From NCBI GenBank assembly GCA_900314565.1, contig OMVU01000016.1, positions 54,802 through 118,801 of the forward strand: a DNA stretch of 64,000 nt, read 5' to 3'. Positions 16,630-26,077 of this stretch are shown here, piece by piece (the stretch's first letter is position 1; each line of letters begins with the position of its first letter). The position numbers and the translations under genes were made by a program. Under the pieces are notes generated by a model. That model was not told where the DNA came from and ran no database searches. It saw nothing but the letters and a program-made list of their open reading frames with translations. Origin of the DNA: an uncultured Eubacteriales bacterium. Its GTDB lineage: Bacteria > Bacillota > Clostridia > Lachnospirales > Lachnospiraceae.

Positions 16630-17538
16630 ATGAAAGCATTAGTCACAGGTGTAGCCGGACAGCTCGGTCATGACGTGATGAATGAACTCGCAAAGAGAAA
16701 TATCGCCGGGGTAGGAACTGACCTGAAAGAAGTATACAGCGGTGTCATGGATGGCACGCCGGTCACGACGATGCCCTATATTCCGATGGATATTACGGAC
16801 CCGGAGAGCGTCAGGAAAGGGATCATCGATACGGGAGTGGATTTTGTGATCCACTGCGCGGCCTGGACTGCGGTCGATAAGGCCGAGGAAATGCCGGAAG
16901 CATGCCGGAAGGTCAATGCTTACGGGACCCTGAATATTGCGAAGGTCTGCGAGGAGCTGGACATTCCGATGATGTATTTCTCGACGGACTATGTATTCAA
17001 CGGCAACGGGACAAGGCCCTGGGAGCCGGAAGATGCGTACGAACCGCTCGACGTCTACGGACAGACGAAGGCGGAAGGGGAAGTCGCAGTGCGCGAACAT
17101 GTAAAGAAGTTCTTCATTCTGAGGATTGCCTGGGTCTTCGGTGTGAACGGAAAGAACTTTATTAAGACCATGCTGAATCTCGCAAAGAATCACACGACTC
17201 TTCGGGTCGTGAATGACCAGATCGGAACGCCGACCTATACGTACGATCTTGCAAGGCTGGTCGTTGACATGGCGCTCACCGATAAGTACGGAATCTATCA
17301 TGTCACGAATGAGGGAGATTATATTTCCTGGTATGATTTTGCGTGCGCGATCTTCAAAGAGGCAGGCATTTCGACTGTGGAAGTGATCCCGGTGACATCG
17401 GAGGAGTACGGCGCGGCGGCGAAGAGGCCCTACAACAGCAGGATGGACCGTTCGAAGATCGTCAAAGCGGGGTTTGAACCGCTTCCCGACTGGAGAGACG
17501 CTCTTCGAAGATATGTGGCGATCCTGAAAGAGATGTAA
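16630..17538 (+). CDS. rfbD: dTDP-4-dehydrorhamnose reductase
   Basis: Last step of dTDP-L-rhamnose synthesis: NAD(P)H reduction of dTDP-4-keto-L-rhamnose. The 302-residue product has the family length, with the Rossmann motif GVAGQLGHD at residues 7-15, the conserved FSTDYVFNG strand, the YxxxK pair Y143/K147 (YGQTK) and GTPTYTYDLARLV. The start follows AGAGGAG. It is separated from rfbABC by the exporter and glycosyltransferase genes, which supports one rhamnose-polymer locus rather than an isolated precursor operon. Confidence 0.95.
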   Translation: MKALVTGVAGQLGHDVMNELAKRNIAGVGTDLKEVYSGVMDGTPVTTMPYIPMDITDPESVRKGIIDTGVDFVIHCAAWTAVDKAEEMPEACRKVNAYGTLNIAKVCEELDIPMMYFSTDYVFNGNGTRPWEPEDAYEPLDVYGQTKAEGEVAVREHVKKFFILRIAWVFGVNGKNFIKTMLNLAKNHTTLRVVNDQIGTPTYTYDLARLVVDMALTDKYGIYHVTNEGDYISWYDFACAIFKEAGISTVEVIPVTSEEYGAAAKRPYNSRMDRSKIVKAGFEPLPDWRDALRRYVAILKEM

Positions 17539-17647
17539 GCGGCGGACTGCTGACAGTCTTAACGACGCAGCCTGTGCGTCCCCCGGAGGGTCATAAAACC
17601 TCCGTAATAAAATCACAAGCAGTGCCAGGTACTGCATAGAGGTTTTT

Positions 17648-19978
17648 ATGGAAAAAACGTTTCGTCCGAAATTTCGCTTTAAGACTGCACTCGTACTTTC
17701 GGCAGCTATCCTCATTACGTGCCTGATCGTCTTCAACGAGTATATATTCGGGGACAGGATCCTTGCCTTTTATGACATAGGATCGGACACTTCGCAGCAG
17801 TACCTGCCGCAGATCCTGACTGTCGTCAGAAAGCTTCACGAAGGAGATATTACACTCTGGGACGCTACCAACGGCTTCGGTGTCAACATGAATATGCTGA
17901 CGATCACGAACCCGTTTTTTGCAGTCATCTATCTCGTGGGCGCGCTGCTCGGAGAAAAGGCAGTCTTCGGGGCGATGATCTGGCTGTATGTCGCGGAGAT
18001 CGTCGCTGCGGGTCTGGCAGCGTATCTTTTTATGTCTGCGTTCAGACTCAGCGAGCGTGCAAAGTGCATTGCCTCCTACATGTACGCGTTCAACGGGTTC
18101 ATGCTCGTATGGGGACAGCACTATCAGTTCGCGGCTGTGCCGGTCCTTCTCATGCTCGAGCTTTTCTTTGCTGAGCGCTGTATCCGCGCTCCCCGGAAAT
18201 GGAAGGCGCTGACGCTCATGACGACCCTCGTCGTCATAAACAGCATGTATACCGCATACATGATCCTGCTCTTTAGCGGTGTCTATGTAGTGGTGCGGGT
18301 CTTCCTCGGAAGGCTCCGGGGGTTCTTCGGGTATGTCCGGGACGTCTTTCACCTTGCATGGGTCATGGGACTCGGCGTCGGGATCGGCTTTATCACGCTC
18401 CTGCCGAATATCTCGGCGATCCTGAGCGTCTCCTCGCGTCTTGCCTCTGAAGCCACGCTTATGGAGCGCCTTTTCGGATACCGTTATCCGATCGATTATT
18501 ATCAGGCCCTGGTCGGGCGTATGTTCATGACGACTGCGAAGGGGATCTCAAGCTACAGAGGATACCTCAATTACTACGAGGATCCCAATCTGTTCCTGTC
18601 CACACTTTCTGTGATCCTGCTCGCTCAGTATGTTTTTCTCATACCCCGCATCAGCATGGGCCTTCAGAGAGGAGAAAGGGCACCTCTTAAGAGGACCGTG
18701 GCGAAGCGGATCATAGCGCAGTATCTGCTGCTTTTCCTCTGTGCCTTTGCGGCAGGGTTCCCGACGGTCGGAACCGTCCTGAACGGCTTTACGGCGCCGT
18801 TCTCAAGATTTTTCTTTCTCTTTATGCCGTACCTGTCCCTCATTTCCGCGTCCGTGCTTTCGGAAATTTTCAGACAGAAGAGGATCAGCATCCCGGGCCT
18901 GCTTTTTGCCGCAGCGGGGATCTTATTCGTCTATATCCGCTATATCTTCATGCCGGATGCACAGAATCCCTGGTATGTTCCGGTCTTTCATCTTGCAGGC
19001 GGGCTTTGTATGTGCGTGCTCGTCCTTTTCCTCGGTCTGAAAAAGGAGATCCTTCCGAAGAAATATCTGGCGGTCATCCTTGGGATGGTCCTGATGATGA
19101 ATGTGGGCATCGATGCGGTCTCAAACTTCCGGAATCGGGAGACCGTCATGAAGGACGGGGAATATTTTGAAAGACTGTACGACGGGGACACCCTTGAGGC
19201 GTTGGCTTACCTGAAGGAGACAGATGATGAATACTACCGGGTCGAGAAGACCTATGGAGCGACCCTCTGCATGGATTCTCTCGCACAGGGCTACCATTCG
19301 GTAAGTACCTATAACTCGACGCAGAACGCGAATATACAGAATTTTATCCGGGAAGACTGGCCGGGGATTCTCTATGCAGATATAAATCACTACATGTATA
19401 TCCTCGGATGTACGAACCGGAATGAAGCCGAGCTCGTCGGGATCAAATATGTTCTCTCTGAATCCGACGATGCGGGTATTCCCGGCATGGAGAAAATGAA
19501 GACCTTCGGAAGGATCACCGTCTATACGGATCCTTCCGTCAGGAATATAGCATCCTTCTATCCGAGATCCGTGGTCGAGCCGACTTACGGGATCGACGCG
19601 AACGGCTTTACGGGAACGGCATTCGTCAGGTATACGGACAGGAATCCCTCAGCGGAGATCACACTGAAAGATCAGGTCAGGGATGACAGGATCGACGGGA
19701 CCGCAGAGGTTCCTGAGGACGGACTGCTCCTCATCGCGATTCCCTTTGAACACGGATGGGATGTTTACGTGGACGGCGTGGAGGTGGAGCAGCGCAAGGT
19801 CGAGCACGGATTTATCGGCGTGGAGCTTGCGGCCGGCAGGCACGAGATCTCCGTTCGGTATCTCTGTCCGGGTCTTGTAAAGGGCACGGCGATCAGTGTA
19901 TTTTCCCTGCTGCTCTTTGGTCTTTTCATTATTCTGGAGCATATTTATGTGAAGAGAAAGCGCAGCATGAATCCGTAA
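17648..19978 (+). CDS. YfhO-family membrane glycosyltransferase-like protein
   Basis: A 776-residue integral membrane protein. It has a first helix near residues 12-30, an extracytoplasmic loop with the acidic FYDIGSDTSQQYLP motif expected for GT-C enzymes, about twelve further helices up to residue 500, and a C-terminal beta-rich extracytoplasmic part containing IPFEHGWDVYVDG, the hallmark end of YfhO. YfhO proteins of Bacillus and Listeria add sugars from polyprenyl-phosphate carriers to teichoic acids outside the cell, so this protein probably decorates the exported polymer. AGAGG precedes the ATG. The 109-bp gap before it contains CCTCCGG-type inverted segments but no clear promoter. Confidence 0.85.
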   Translation: MEKTFRPKFRFKTALVLSAAILITCLIVFNEYIFGDRILAFYDIGSDTSQQYLPQILTVVRKLHEGDITLWDATNGFGVNMNMLTITNPFFAVIYLVGALLGEKAVFGAMIWLYVAEIVAAGLAAYLFMSAFRLSERAKCIASYMYAFNGFMLVWGQHYQFAAVPVLLMLELFFAERCIRAPRKWKALTLMTTLVVINSMYTAYMILLFSGVYVVVRVFLGRLRGFFGYVRDVFHLAWVMGLGVGIGFITLLPNISAILSVSSRLASEATLMERLFGYRYPIDYYQALVGRMFMTTAKGISSYRGYLNYYEDPNLFLSTLSVILLAQYVFLIPRISMGLQRGERAPLKRTVAKRIIAQYLLLFLCAFAAGFPTVGTVLNGFTAPFSRFFFLFMPYLSLISASVLSEIFRQKRISIPGLLFAAAGILFVYIRYIFMPDAQNPWYVPVFHLAGGLCMCVLVLFLGLKKEILPKKYLAVILGMVLMMNVGIDAVSNFRNRETVMKDGEYFERLYDGDTLEALAYLKETDDEYYRVEKTYGATLCMDSLAQGYHSVSTYNSTQNANIQNFIREDWPGILYADINHYMYILGCTNRNEAELVGIKYVLSESDDAGIPGMEKMKTFGRITVYTDPSVRNIASFYPRSVVEPTYGIDANGFTGTAFVRYTDRNPSAEITLKDQVRDDRIDGTAEVPEDGLLLIAIPFEHGWDVYVDGVEVEQRKVEHGFIGVELAAGRHEISVRYLCPGLVKGTAISVFSLLLFGLFIILEHIYVKRKRSMNP

Positions 19979-20017
19979 GAAAGATAAGACCTTAAGACGG
20001 ACAGAGAAAAAATACAG

Positions 20018-20229
20018 CAGGCTCTTGCGAAACTCTGTGCGAAATGGAATTGTGTGAACAATTCAAACAATCTGCACAAGCCTTAGAACTTCTTCATGAA
20101 CGAAAGATGTGGAATGCGATTTTTGCGAATGATTTTCCACATCTCGAGTGAATGTTAGAAGTTCTTGGCGCGGAAGCCGTTTGAATGTTCATACAATATC
20201 CATGAAGCACAGAATATCGCAATTGCCTG
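20018..20229 (+). repeat. Nested palindromic repeat, family A, copy 1
   Basis: A 212-bp element with ends CAGGCTCTTGCGAAACTCTGTGC and GCACAGAATATCGCAATTGCCTG (imperfect terminal inverted repeats). An internal palindrome pairs AGAACTTCTTCATGAAC with its counterpart around the centre GATGTGGAA...TTCCACATC. Related copies lie at 40224, 41984 (remnant), 48872, 50244 and 59704. It fills the gap after YfhO and ends 28 bp before the next start codon. There is no coding capacity, so it is MITE- or REP-like. The 279-bp gap holds nothing else recognisable. Confidence 0.85.
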
Positions 20230-20257
20230 GAAAATTACAGCCGTAAAAGGAGCAGAC

Positions 20258-22051
20258 ATGCCAAAAATCACACCCTATAAAATCAAAAAGGCTTTTTTAT
20301 ACCTGAAGCATTTCGGGCCCCGTGAATTCATGAATCATCTCTTTGAGCGGCTGGAGCCGGAGGATGTCCCCTATGACGGATGGTTCCGTTCCCACACGCC
20401 CTCTAAGGAGGAGCTCGAGAAACAGAGGAAGGCGAAGATCAAGGAGGGACCGCTTTTTTCACTGGTCGTTCCCGCCTACTGCACAAAGGAGCGCTTCTTC
20501 AGGGAGATGATCGATTCCGTGATCGGCCAGACCTATGAGAACTGGGAACTCTGTATCGCGGATGCGAGCGACCGGGAACCGGTTTCGGGAGAGCGGTCAG
20601 TCGGTGAGATCGTCAGGGACTATGACGACGATCGGATCCGCTATAAAAAGCTTGAAAAAAATGAAGGAATCGCCCAAAATTCGAACGCTGCGATGGCGAT
20701 GGCGCACGGAGACTACATAGCGCTCATTGACCATGATGATCTCATAGCCCCGCACGCTCTTTACCGTTTGGCTGAGTGCATCGCAAAGACCGGTGCGGAT
20801 GTCCTGTACACAGATGAGGACAAGATCACGGAAGATAATTCGAAGCACTTTCAGCCGCATTTCAAGCCGGATTTCAATCCGGACCTGCTGCGCTCGAACA
20901 ATTACATCACACATCTCCTGGTGGTGCGGCGAAGTCTGGCGGAGAAGGTCGGCGGATTCAGGCCGGAGTTTGACGGTGCCCAGGACTATGATTTCATTTT
21001 CCGGCTCACGGAAAAGGCAGAAAGAATAGGACACGTTCCGGAGGTCCTCTATCACTGGCGCACATCGGAGAGCTCCACAGCGGACAACCCGATGAGCAAG
21101 ACCTACGCTTATGAAGCGGGAAAACGGGCGATCGAGGAGCACCTCGTACGGTCGAACATTGCCGGGACCGTCGAGATCCTTCCGGATTTCGGCTTCTACA
21201 GGGTCCGTTATCCCGTGCAGGGAGACCCGCTCGTCTCGATCATTATTCCGAATAAGGACTCGGCGTCCATGCTTCGGAGCTGTATCGAATCGGTCTGTGA
21301 ATCCTCCTACACCAATTTCGAGATCGTTGTGATCGAGAACGGAAGCGCAGAGCGCGAGACGTTCGAATACTATAAGGAGCTCTCGGAGGATCCGAGGATC
21401 CGTCTCGTGCGCTGGAAAAAGCCCTTTAATTACTCGGCGATCAACAACTACGGTGTCCGGTTCGCGAAGGGCGAGTATCTGCTGTTCCTGAACAATGATG
21501 TACGGGCGGAGATCACGCCGGACTGGCTCTCCGAAATGCTCGGCGTCTGCCAGAGAGAGGACGTCGGGATCGTCGGAGCCCGGCTTTATTATCCGAACAA
21601 CAAGACCCAGCACGCGGGAATCGTGATCGGGATCGGAGGGATCGCGGGCGCGATGTTCGTGGATCTGCCGAAGGGGAGAGGCGGGTATCTCCACAAGGCG
21701 GCGATCCTGCAGGACCTCTCCGCAGTTACGGCGGCCTGCATGCTGGTCGACAGAAAGGCCTACGATGCGGCCGGCGGCTTTACCGAGGAACTCGCAGTCG
21801 CTTTCAATGACGTCGATTTCTGTCTGAAGGCGGGAAAGGCGGGATACAGAGTCGTATATGACCCGTATGCGGAACTCTATCATGACGAATCGAGAACGCG
21901 CGGTCCGGAGGACACTCCGGAGAAGGTAAAACGGTTCCAGGGAGAGATCGAATACATGCGGAAGCACTGGATCGATATCATAAAGAACGGGGATCCGAAT
22001 TATAATAAGAACCTTTCCCTGAAGAAATGGAATTATTCACTGCGCGTCTGA
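20258..22051 (+). CDS. Tandem GT2 glycosyltransferase
   Basis: A 597-residue member of the same two-domain GT2 group as 11759 and 14100 but without an N-terminal accessory domain. Domain 1 contains FSLVVPAYCTKERFF, IDHDDLIAP, YTDEDKITE, FDGAQDYDF and YHWRTS. Domain 2 contains VSIIIPNKDSASML, FLNNDVRAE, LSAVTAACMLV and NDVDFCLKA. The start at 20258 is preferred because AAAGGAGC lies just upstream and the longer in-frame extension would be encoded by the family A repeat. It probably adds sugars to the rhamnose-containing polymer; the donor is not known. Confidence 0.9.
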   Translation: MPKITPYKIKKAFLYLKHFGPREFMNHLFERLEPEDVPYDGWFRSHTPSKEELEKQRKAKIKEGPLFSLVVPAYCTKERFFREMIDSVIGQTYENWELCIADASDREPVSGERSVGEIVRDYDDDRIRYKKLEKNEGIAQNSNAAMAMAHGDYIALIDHDDLIAPHALYRLAECIAKTGADVLYTDEDKITEDNSKHFQPHFKPDFNPDLLRSNNYITHLLVVRRSLAEKVGGFRPEFDGAQDYDFIFRLTEKAERIGHVPEVLYHWRTSESSTADNPMSKTYAYEAGKRAIEEHLVRSNIAGTVEILPDFGFYRVRYPVQGDPLVSIIIPNKDSASMLRSCIESVCESSYTNFEIVVIENGSAERETFEYYKELSEDPRIRLVRWKKPFNYSAINNYGVRFAKGEYLLFLNNDVRAEITPDWLSEMLGVCQREDVGIVGARLYYPNNKTQHAGIVIGIGGIAGAMFVDLPKGRGGYLHKAAILQDLSAVTAACMLVDRKAYDAAGGFTEELAVAFNDVDFCLKAGKAGYRVVYDPYAELYHDESRTRGPEDTPEKVKRFQGEIEYMRKHWIDIIKNGDPNYNKNLSLKKWNYSLRV

Positions 22052-22064
22052 GAAGGGGCAGTTT

Positions 22065-23039
22065 ATGGAGAAAAAGGTATCAGTTGTCATACCGAATTAC
22101 AACGGACTTGCATTTTACAGAGATTGTCTGCTTGCACTGAGGGAACAGACCAGGATGCCGGACCGGATCGTAGTGATCGACAACGGCTCGACAGATCAGA
22201 GCGCAGAGGCCATCGAGAGGGAGTTTCCCGAGGTCGAGCTCCTGCGCCTTGGCACGAATACAGGCTTCTGCGGTGCCGTCAACGCAGGGATCATCGCCTC
22301 CTATGATATGGATTACGTGATCCTGCTGAACAACGACACGAAGGCCGATCCCTGCTTCGTGGAAGAGCTTCTCGCGGCGATCATAAAAAATGACAGGATT
22401 TTTTCCTGTCAGGCAAAAATGCTCAGTATGGCGGATCCGTCCGTCATGGATGACGCGGGCGATTATTACTGTGCCCTCGGATGGGCTTTCGCGAGGGGAA
22501 AGGGAAAACCGGCGGACCGTTATGAGAGACCCGTCTCCCTGTTCTTCTCCTGTGCCGGAGCCGCGATCTACAGTGTAAAGATCCTTCGGGAAATCGGAAA
22601 ATTTGATGAAAATCATTTCTGTTATCTCGAGGATACGGATGTGGGATGGAAGGCAAGGATCAACGGATACAGGAATGTTTTCGTGCCCACGGCAAAAGTC
22701 CTGCACATCGGAAGCGCGACGACCGGCTCGCTCTACAATGATTTCAAGGTCAGGAACAGCTCCCGGAACAGTATCTATCTGATCTATAAAAATATGCCTT
22801 CGTTCCAGATCCTTCTCAATCTGCCCCTTCTTGTCTTCGGATTTTCCGTGAAGGCAGCCTTCTTCTTCAGAAGGGGATTCGGCGGTGTCTACATGAAGGG
22901 CATTGTGAACGGATTCCGGCTCTGTCGGAAAGGTGCGGAAGAAGGAAAGAAAGTGGTATTCAAATCTGAGAATCTGCCGCATTATTTCCGAATACAGCTG
23001 GAATTGTGGGTCAATTGCGTGCGCAGATTGATCGGATAG
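22065..23039 (+). CDS. GT2 glycosyltransferase, rhamnosyltransferase-like
   Basis: A 324-residue single-domain GT2 enzyme: VSVVIPNYNGLAFY at the N-terminus, VIDNGSTDQS, LLNNDTKADP (the metal/donor site) and FCYLEDTDVGWKA, typical of bacterial rhamnosyl- and related transferases. A hydrophobic stretch near residues 245-265 (FQILLNLPLLVFGFSVKAAF) suggests membrane contact. It starts 13 bp after the previous stop with AGGGG upstream and ends the first transcription block; a separate promoter follows at 23087. Confidence 0.88.
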   Translation: MEKKVSVVIPNYNGLAFYRDCLLALREQTRMPDRIVVIDNGSTDQSAEAIEREFPEVELLRLGTNTGFCGAVNAGIIASYDMDYVILLNNDTKADPCFVEELLAAIIKNDRIFSCQAKMLSMADPSVMDDAGDYYCALGWAFARGKGKPADRYERPVSLFFSCAGAAIYSVKILREIGKFDENHFCYLEDTDVGWKARINGYRNVFVPTAKVLHIGSATTGSLYNDFKVRNSSRNSIYLIYKNMPSFQILLNLPLLVFGFSVKAAFFFRRGFGGVYMKGIVNGFRLCRKGAEEGKKVVFKSENLPHYFRIQLELWVNCVRRLIG

Positions 23040-23086
23040 CAGCAAACAGTTTTTTTATTTTTAAGATTTGGCTTGTACTTTCTGCC

Positions 23087-23115
23087 TTGCATTTGCAGAA
23101 ACGTTATAGTATAGT
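23087..23115 (+). promoter_or_regulatory. Sigma-A-type promoter for the sugar-phosphate transferase
   Basis: TTGCAT at 23087-23092 and TATAGT at 23110-23115 with a 17-bp spacer. A T-rich run (TTTTTTTATTTTT) just upstream at 23050-23062 may act as an UP-like element. The leader of about 125 bases contains the hairpin GCGGCAT-TTT-ATGCCGC. Confidence 0.7.
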
Positions 23116-23242
23116 TTATTGGAAATGCGTGGAGGGGCTTTTTGTCTTAAGAATGCTGTGTGCAGCAGGAACGTAAAAGCCCGGTCCTTCATTAAAAGCG
23201 GCATTTTATGCCGCGCAAAGATGGCAGGAAGGTATTATTGAA

Positions 23243-24649
23243 GTGATAGAAGAGAATCAGAAGTATTACAGCCGGTTCCTGGCTGTGGTCGATGCCTTGA
23301 TTCTGATCGGGTCCTTCATGCTGTCCTGGTATATCCGATATCGAAGCGGGCTGTTCGAATCATCCGTCGAAGCGGTTCCGCTCAGAATATATCAGCGGAC
23401 ACTTGTGATGATCGTCCCGGCGATGATCGTCATCTATTCCGCGTGTAATCTATACAGCAGCAACCACCGCTTCAAAGGAAGACGCCTCGAGATCGCGTCT
23501 GTCCTGGAGGCGAATCTGATCGGCGGCCTTCTCCTCCTGTCCTCCCTGCAGATCCTTTCGCAGATGTACTGGTCGAGATGGCATATCTTTATGTTCTTCG
23601 CATTCAATACGGTGTTTGATATCACGGCCAGATTTATGATCTGGGGATTTATCAAGCGAATGAGAAAGCGGGGGAAGAATCAGAGACATGTGCTGCTTGT
23701 GGGATACAGCCGGGCGGCAGAAGAATACATTGACCGTGTTGTACAGAACCCTCAGTGGGGATTCAATATCCGGGGCATTCTCGATGACCGCATTGAAGCC
23801 GGAACGATGTACAAGGGGATCAAAGTCCTTGGCAAGATCGATAACCTTATGATCATCCTGCCTGAGAACCGGCTCGATGAGATCGCGATCACGCTGAGCC
23901 TCGGGGAATATTACCGGCTCGAAGAGATCGTTGCGCTCTGCGAGAAATCAGGTGTTCATACTAAATTTATACCGGATTATAACAAAATTATCCCCACGAA
24001 GCCCTATACGGAGGATATCCTGGGGATGCCGGTCATAAATATCCGATATGTTCCGCTCATGAATACATTTCCGGCTGCGATCAAGCGGCTGTCGGATCTT
24101 TTCGGAAGTATTGCGGCGATCATTCTGGCTTCTCCGATCATGCTGGTCTTTGCGATCATCATCAAGGTGACTTCACCGGGACCGCTGATCTTTAAACAGG
24201 AGAGGGTCGGCCTGCACAATAAACCGTTCATGATGTACAAATTCAGATCCATGATCCAGCAGGATGAGAAATCTGAAAAGAAAGCCTGGACGGTCAGGGA
24301 TGACCCGAGGGTCACGAAAGTCGGAAGGATCATGAGGAAGACGAGCATCGACGAGCTTCCTCAGCTTTTCAACGTTCTGAAGGGCGAGATGTCGCTGGTC
24401 GGTCCGCGTCCTGAGAGACCGTTCTTTGTGGAGAAGTTCCAGGAGGAGATTCCCCGCTACATGGTCAAGCATCAGGTGAGGCCCGGTATGACAGGGTGGG
24501 CTCAGATCCACGGCTACAGGGGTGATACTTCGATCAAAAAAAGGATCGAGTATGATTTATATTACATTGAGAACTGGACACTGGGGCTTGACATTAAAAT
24601 CCTTTTCCTGACCATTTTTAAAGGATTTGTCAGCAAGAATGCTTATTGA
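23243..24649 (+). CDS. Polyprenyl-phosphate sugar-1-phosphate transferase (WcaJ/WbaP type)
   Basis: Starts polysaccharide repeat synthesis by moving a hexose-1-phosphate from a nucleotide sugar to undecaprenyl phosphate. The 468-residue protein has four or five N-terminal helices (first about 13-30), a Rossmann-like central domain (HVLLVGYSRAAEEYI) and a C-terminal bacterial sugar transferase domain from about residue 270: KRLSDLFGSIAAI, SPGPLIFKQERVG, MYKFRSM, TSIDELPQLFNVLKGEMSLVGPRP and RPGMTGWAQ. The start is GTG 23243 after AGGAAGG. It has its own promoter, so its level can be set apart from the upstream genes. Glucose or galactose specificity cannot be decided. Confidence 0.92.
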   Translation: MIEENQKYYSRFLAVVDALILIGSFMLSWYIRYRSGLFESSVEAVPLRIYQRTLVMIVPAMIVIYSACNLYSSNHRFKGRRLEIASVLEANLIGGLLLLSSLQILSQMYWSRWHIFMFFAFNTVFDITARFMIWGFIKRMRKRGKNQRHVLLVGYSRAAEEYIDRVVQNPQWGFNIRGILDDRIEAGTMYKGIKVLGKIDNLMIILPENRLDEIAITLSLGEYYRLEEIVALCEKSGVHTKFIPDYNKIIPTKPYTEDILGMPVINIRYVPLMNTFPAAIKRLSDLFGSIAAIILASPIMLVFAIIIKVTSPGPLIFKQERVGLHNKPFMMYKFRSMIQQDEKSEKKAWTVRDDPRVTKVGRIMRKTSIDELPQLFNVLKGEMSLVGPRPERPFFVEKFQEEIPRYMVKHQVRPGMTGWAQIHGYRGDTSIKKRIEYDLYYIENWTLGLDIKILFLTIFKGFVSKNAY

Positions 24650-24673
24650 TTTGTAAGAAAGGATATGGTAATC

Positions 24674-25918
24674 ATGGCATCAGGCAGAAACACAAGAAAC
24701 AACAGGAGGCGCCGCAAAAAGAAGAAAGGCGGAAATATCGCGCTTTTTGTTGTTGAGATCGTAATTCTGGTCGCACTGGCCATCGGCGTATTTGCTTATT
24801 CCAGGATTAACAAGGGACTGAAGAACCTTGGAACAGAGATGGGTGATCAGCAGCAGACCGGCGCAGAACAGACCGGAGACGTTCAGCAGGCAGCACAGCC
24901 GGAAGATATGGCGGATGTCGTCATAAACGAGGGCGTTGCGACCAATGAAGTTCTTACAGGTTATACAAATATCGCACTTGTCGGAATCGATACACGTGAT
25001 GGCGATATCGATTACGCGAACTCAGACACGATGCTCATCGCGAGCGTGAACAATGACACATGGGGAGTCCGTATGGTATCCCTCTACAGAGATACTTACC
25101 TCAACATGGATCCCGAGAACGGCGGGTGGAACTTCAATAAGTGCAACTCGGCTTATGCGCACGGCAGCGTGCATCAGTTCCTCTCCATGCTGAACGCCAA
25201 CCTCGACCTCAATATTACGGAGTATGTCATCGTTGATATGAAGGCGCTGGCGACGCTTGTGGATGACCTCGGCGGAATCTCCGTTATTCTGACGGAGGAG
25301 GAAGTCGGCCACCTCAATAACTACTGTGTTGAGACTTCCGAGATCACGGGTATGGATTACACTCCGCTCGAGTATTATGAGGGCCAGGAGGCAACAGAAT
25401 ACAATCTTACAGGGATTCAGGCGGTCGCCTATGCGAGAATCCGTTATACATCTGGTAACGACCCCAAGCGTACACAGAGACAGAGACTTGTCATCGAGAA
25501 GATCGTCGACAAGGCAAAGAGCTCCGGTATCGCTTCTGTCAGTGCGATCATCGAGCATGTCTTCCCGCTTGTAAAGACATCCTTCTCAAGTGCGCAGCTG
25601 GTCAAGATGGCAAGTCAGATGTTCAACTATAATATCGAGAAGACGAGCGGATTCCCGTTCGAGCATCTTGAGCCCGATTCGATTATTGCGACCAACGGCG
25701 ACAGCATTGACGCGCTGATCCCGGTCACCCTTGCACAGAATGTCAGCGAACTGCATGAGTTCCTGTTCGACGATTATGAATATCAGGTCTCCCCGACTGT
25801 TCAGTCCTACAGCGATCAGATCGTAGCAGACAGCGGTATGGGTGATGATTATCGCGAGATGGCGATCCAGAACAGTATTGTGCCGGATATCGGCAGTGAG
25901 GCTGACCTTGCAAGATAA
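24674..25918 (+). CDS. LytR-CpsA-Psr (LCP) family polymer-to-peptidoglycan ligase
   Basis: LCP proteins move undecaprenyl-linked wall polymers onto peptidoglycan outside the membrane. The 414-residue protein has a basic start (NNRRRRKKKKGG), one membrane helix at about residues 20-41, a Gln-rich linker and the LCP domain from about residue 95: NIALVGIDTRDG, NSDTMLIASVN, VSLYRDTYLNM, KCNSAYAHG, YVIVDMKALATLVDDLGGI and AYARIRYTSGNDPKRTQRQR, with the expected pyrophosphate-binding arginines and acidic residues. AGAAAGGA fits ATG 24674 better than ATG 24665. It follows the sugar-phosphate transferase closely, so the exported glycan is probably wall-anchored. Confidence 0.92.
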   Translation: MASGRNTRNNRRRRKKKKGGNIALFVVEIVILVALAIGVFAYSRINKGLKNLGTEMGDQQQTGAEQTGDVQQAAQPEDMADVVINEGVATNEVLTGYTNIALVGIDTRDGDIDYANSDTMLIASVNNDTWGVRMVSLYRDTYLNMDPENGGWNFNKCNSAYAHGSVHQFLSMLNANLDLNITEYVIVDMKALATLVDDLGGISVILTEEEVGHLNNYCVETSEITGMDYTPLEYYEGQEATEYNLTGIQAVAYARIRYTSGNDPKRTQRQRLVIEKIVDKAKSSGIASVSAIIEHVFPLVKTSFSSAQLVKMASQMFNYNIEKTSGFPFEHLEPDSIIATNGDSIDALIPVTLAQNVSELHEFLFDDYEYQVSPTVQSYSDQIVADSGMGDDYREMAIQNSIVPDIGSEADLAR

Positions 25919-25992
25919 TTCGGAGGATCCATGATCATATAGCGGGTCTGTGAAGCAGGTAATACTGCTTTCCGATTACAGTAAGAAATGAA

Positions 25993-26044
25993 AGAAAAGT
26001 ACCGTCCGGACTGCTCTTCGCAGTTTACGGTACTTTTTCTTTTC
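25993..26044 (+). terminator. Rho-independent terminator after the LCP gene
   Basis: AAAAGTACCGT (25995-26005) pairs with ACGGTACTTTT (26027-26037), followed by TTTCTTTTC. A long stem and T-rich tail directly downstream of the LCP gene make this convincing. Confidence 0.85.
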
Positions 26045-26077
26045 ATCAAATTTGATCTCAGTGTGAGGTGAACAGAT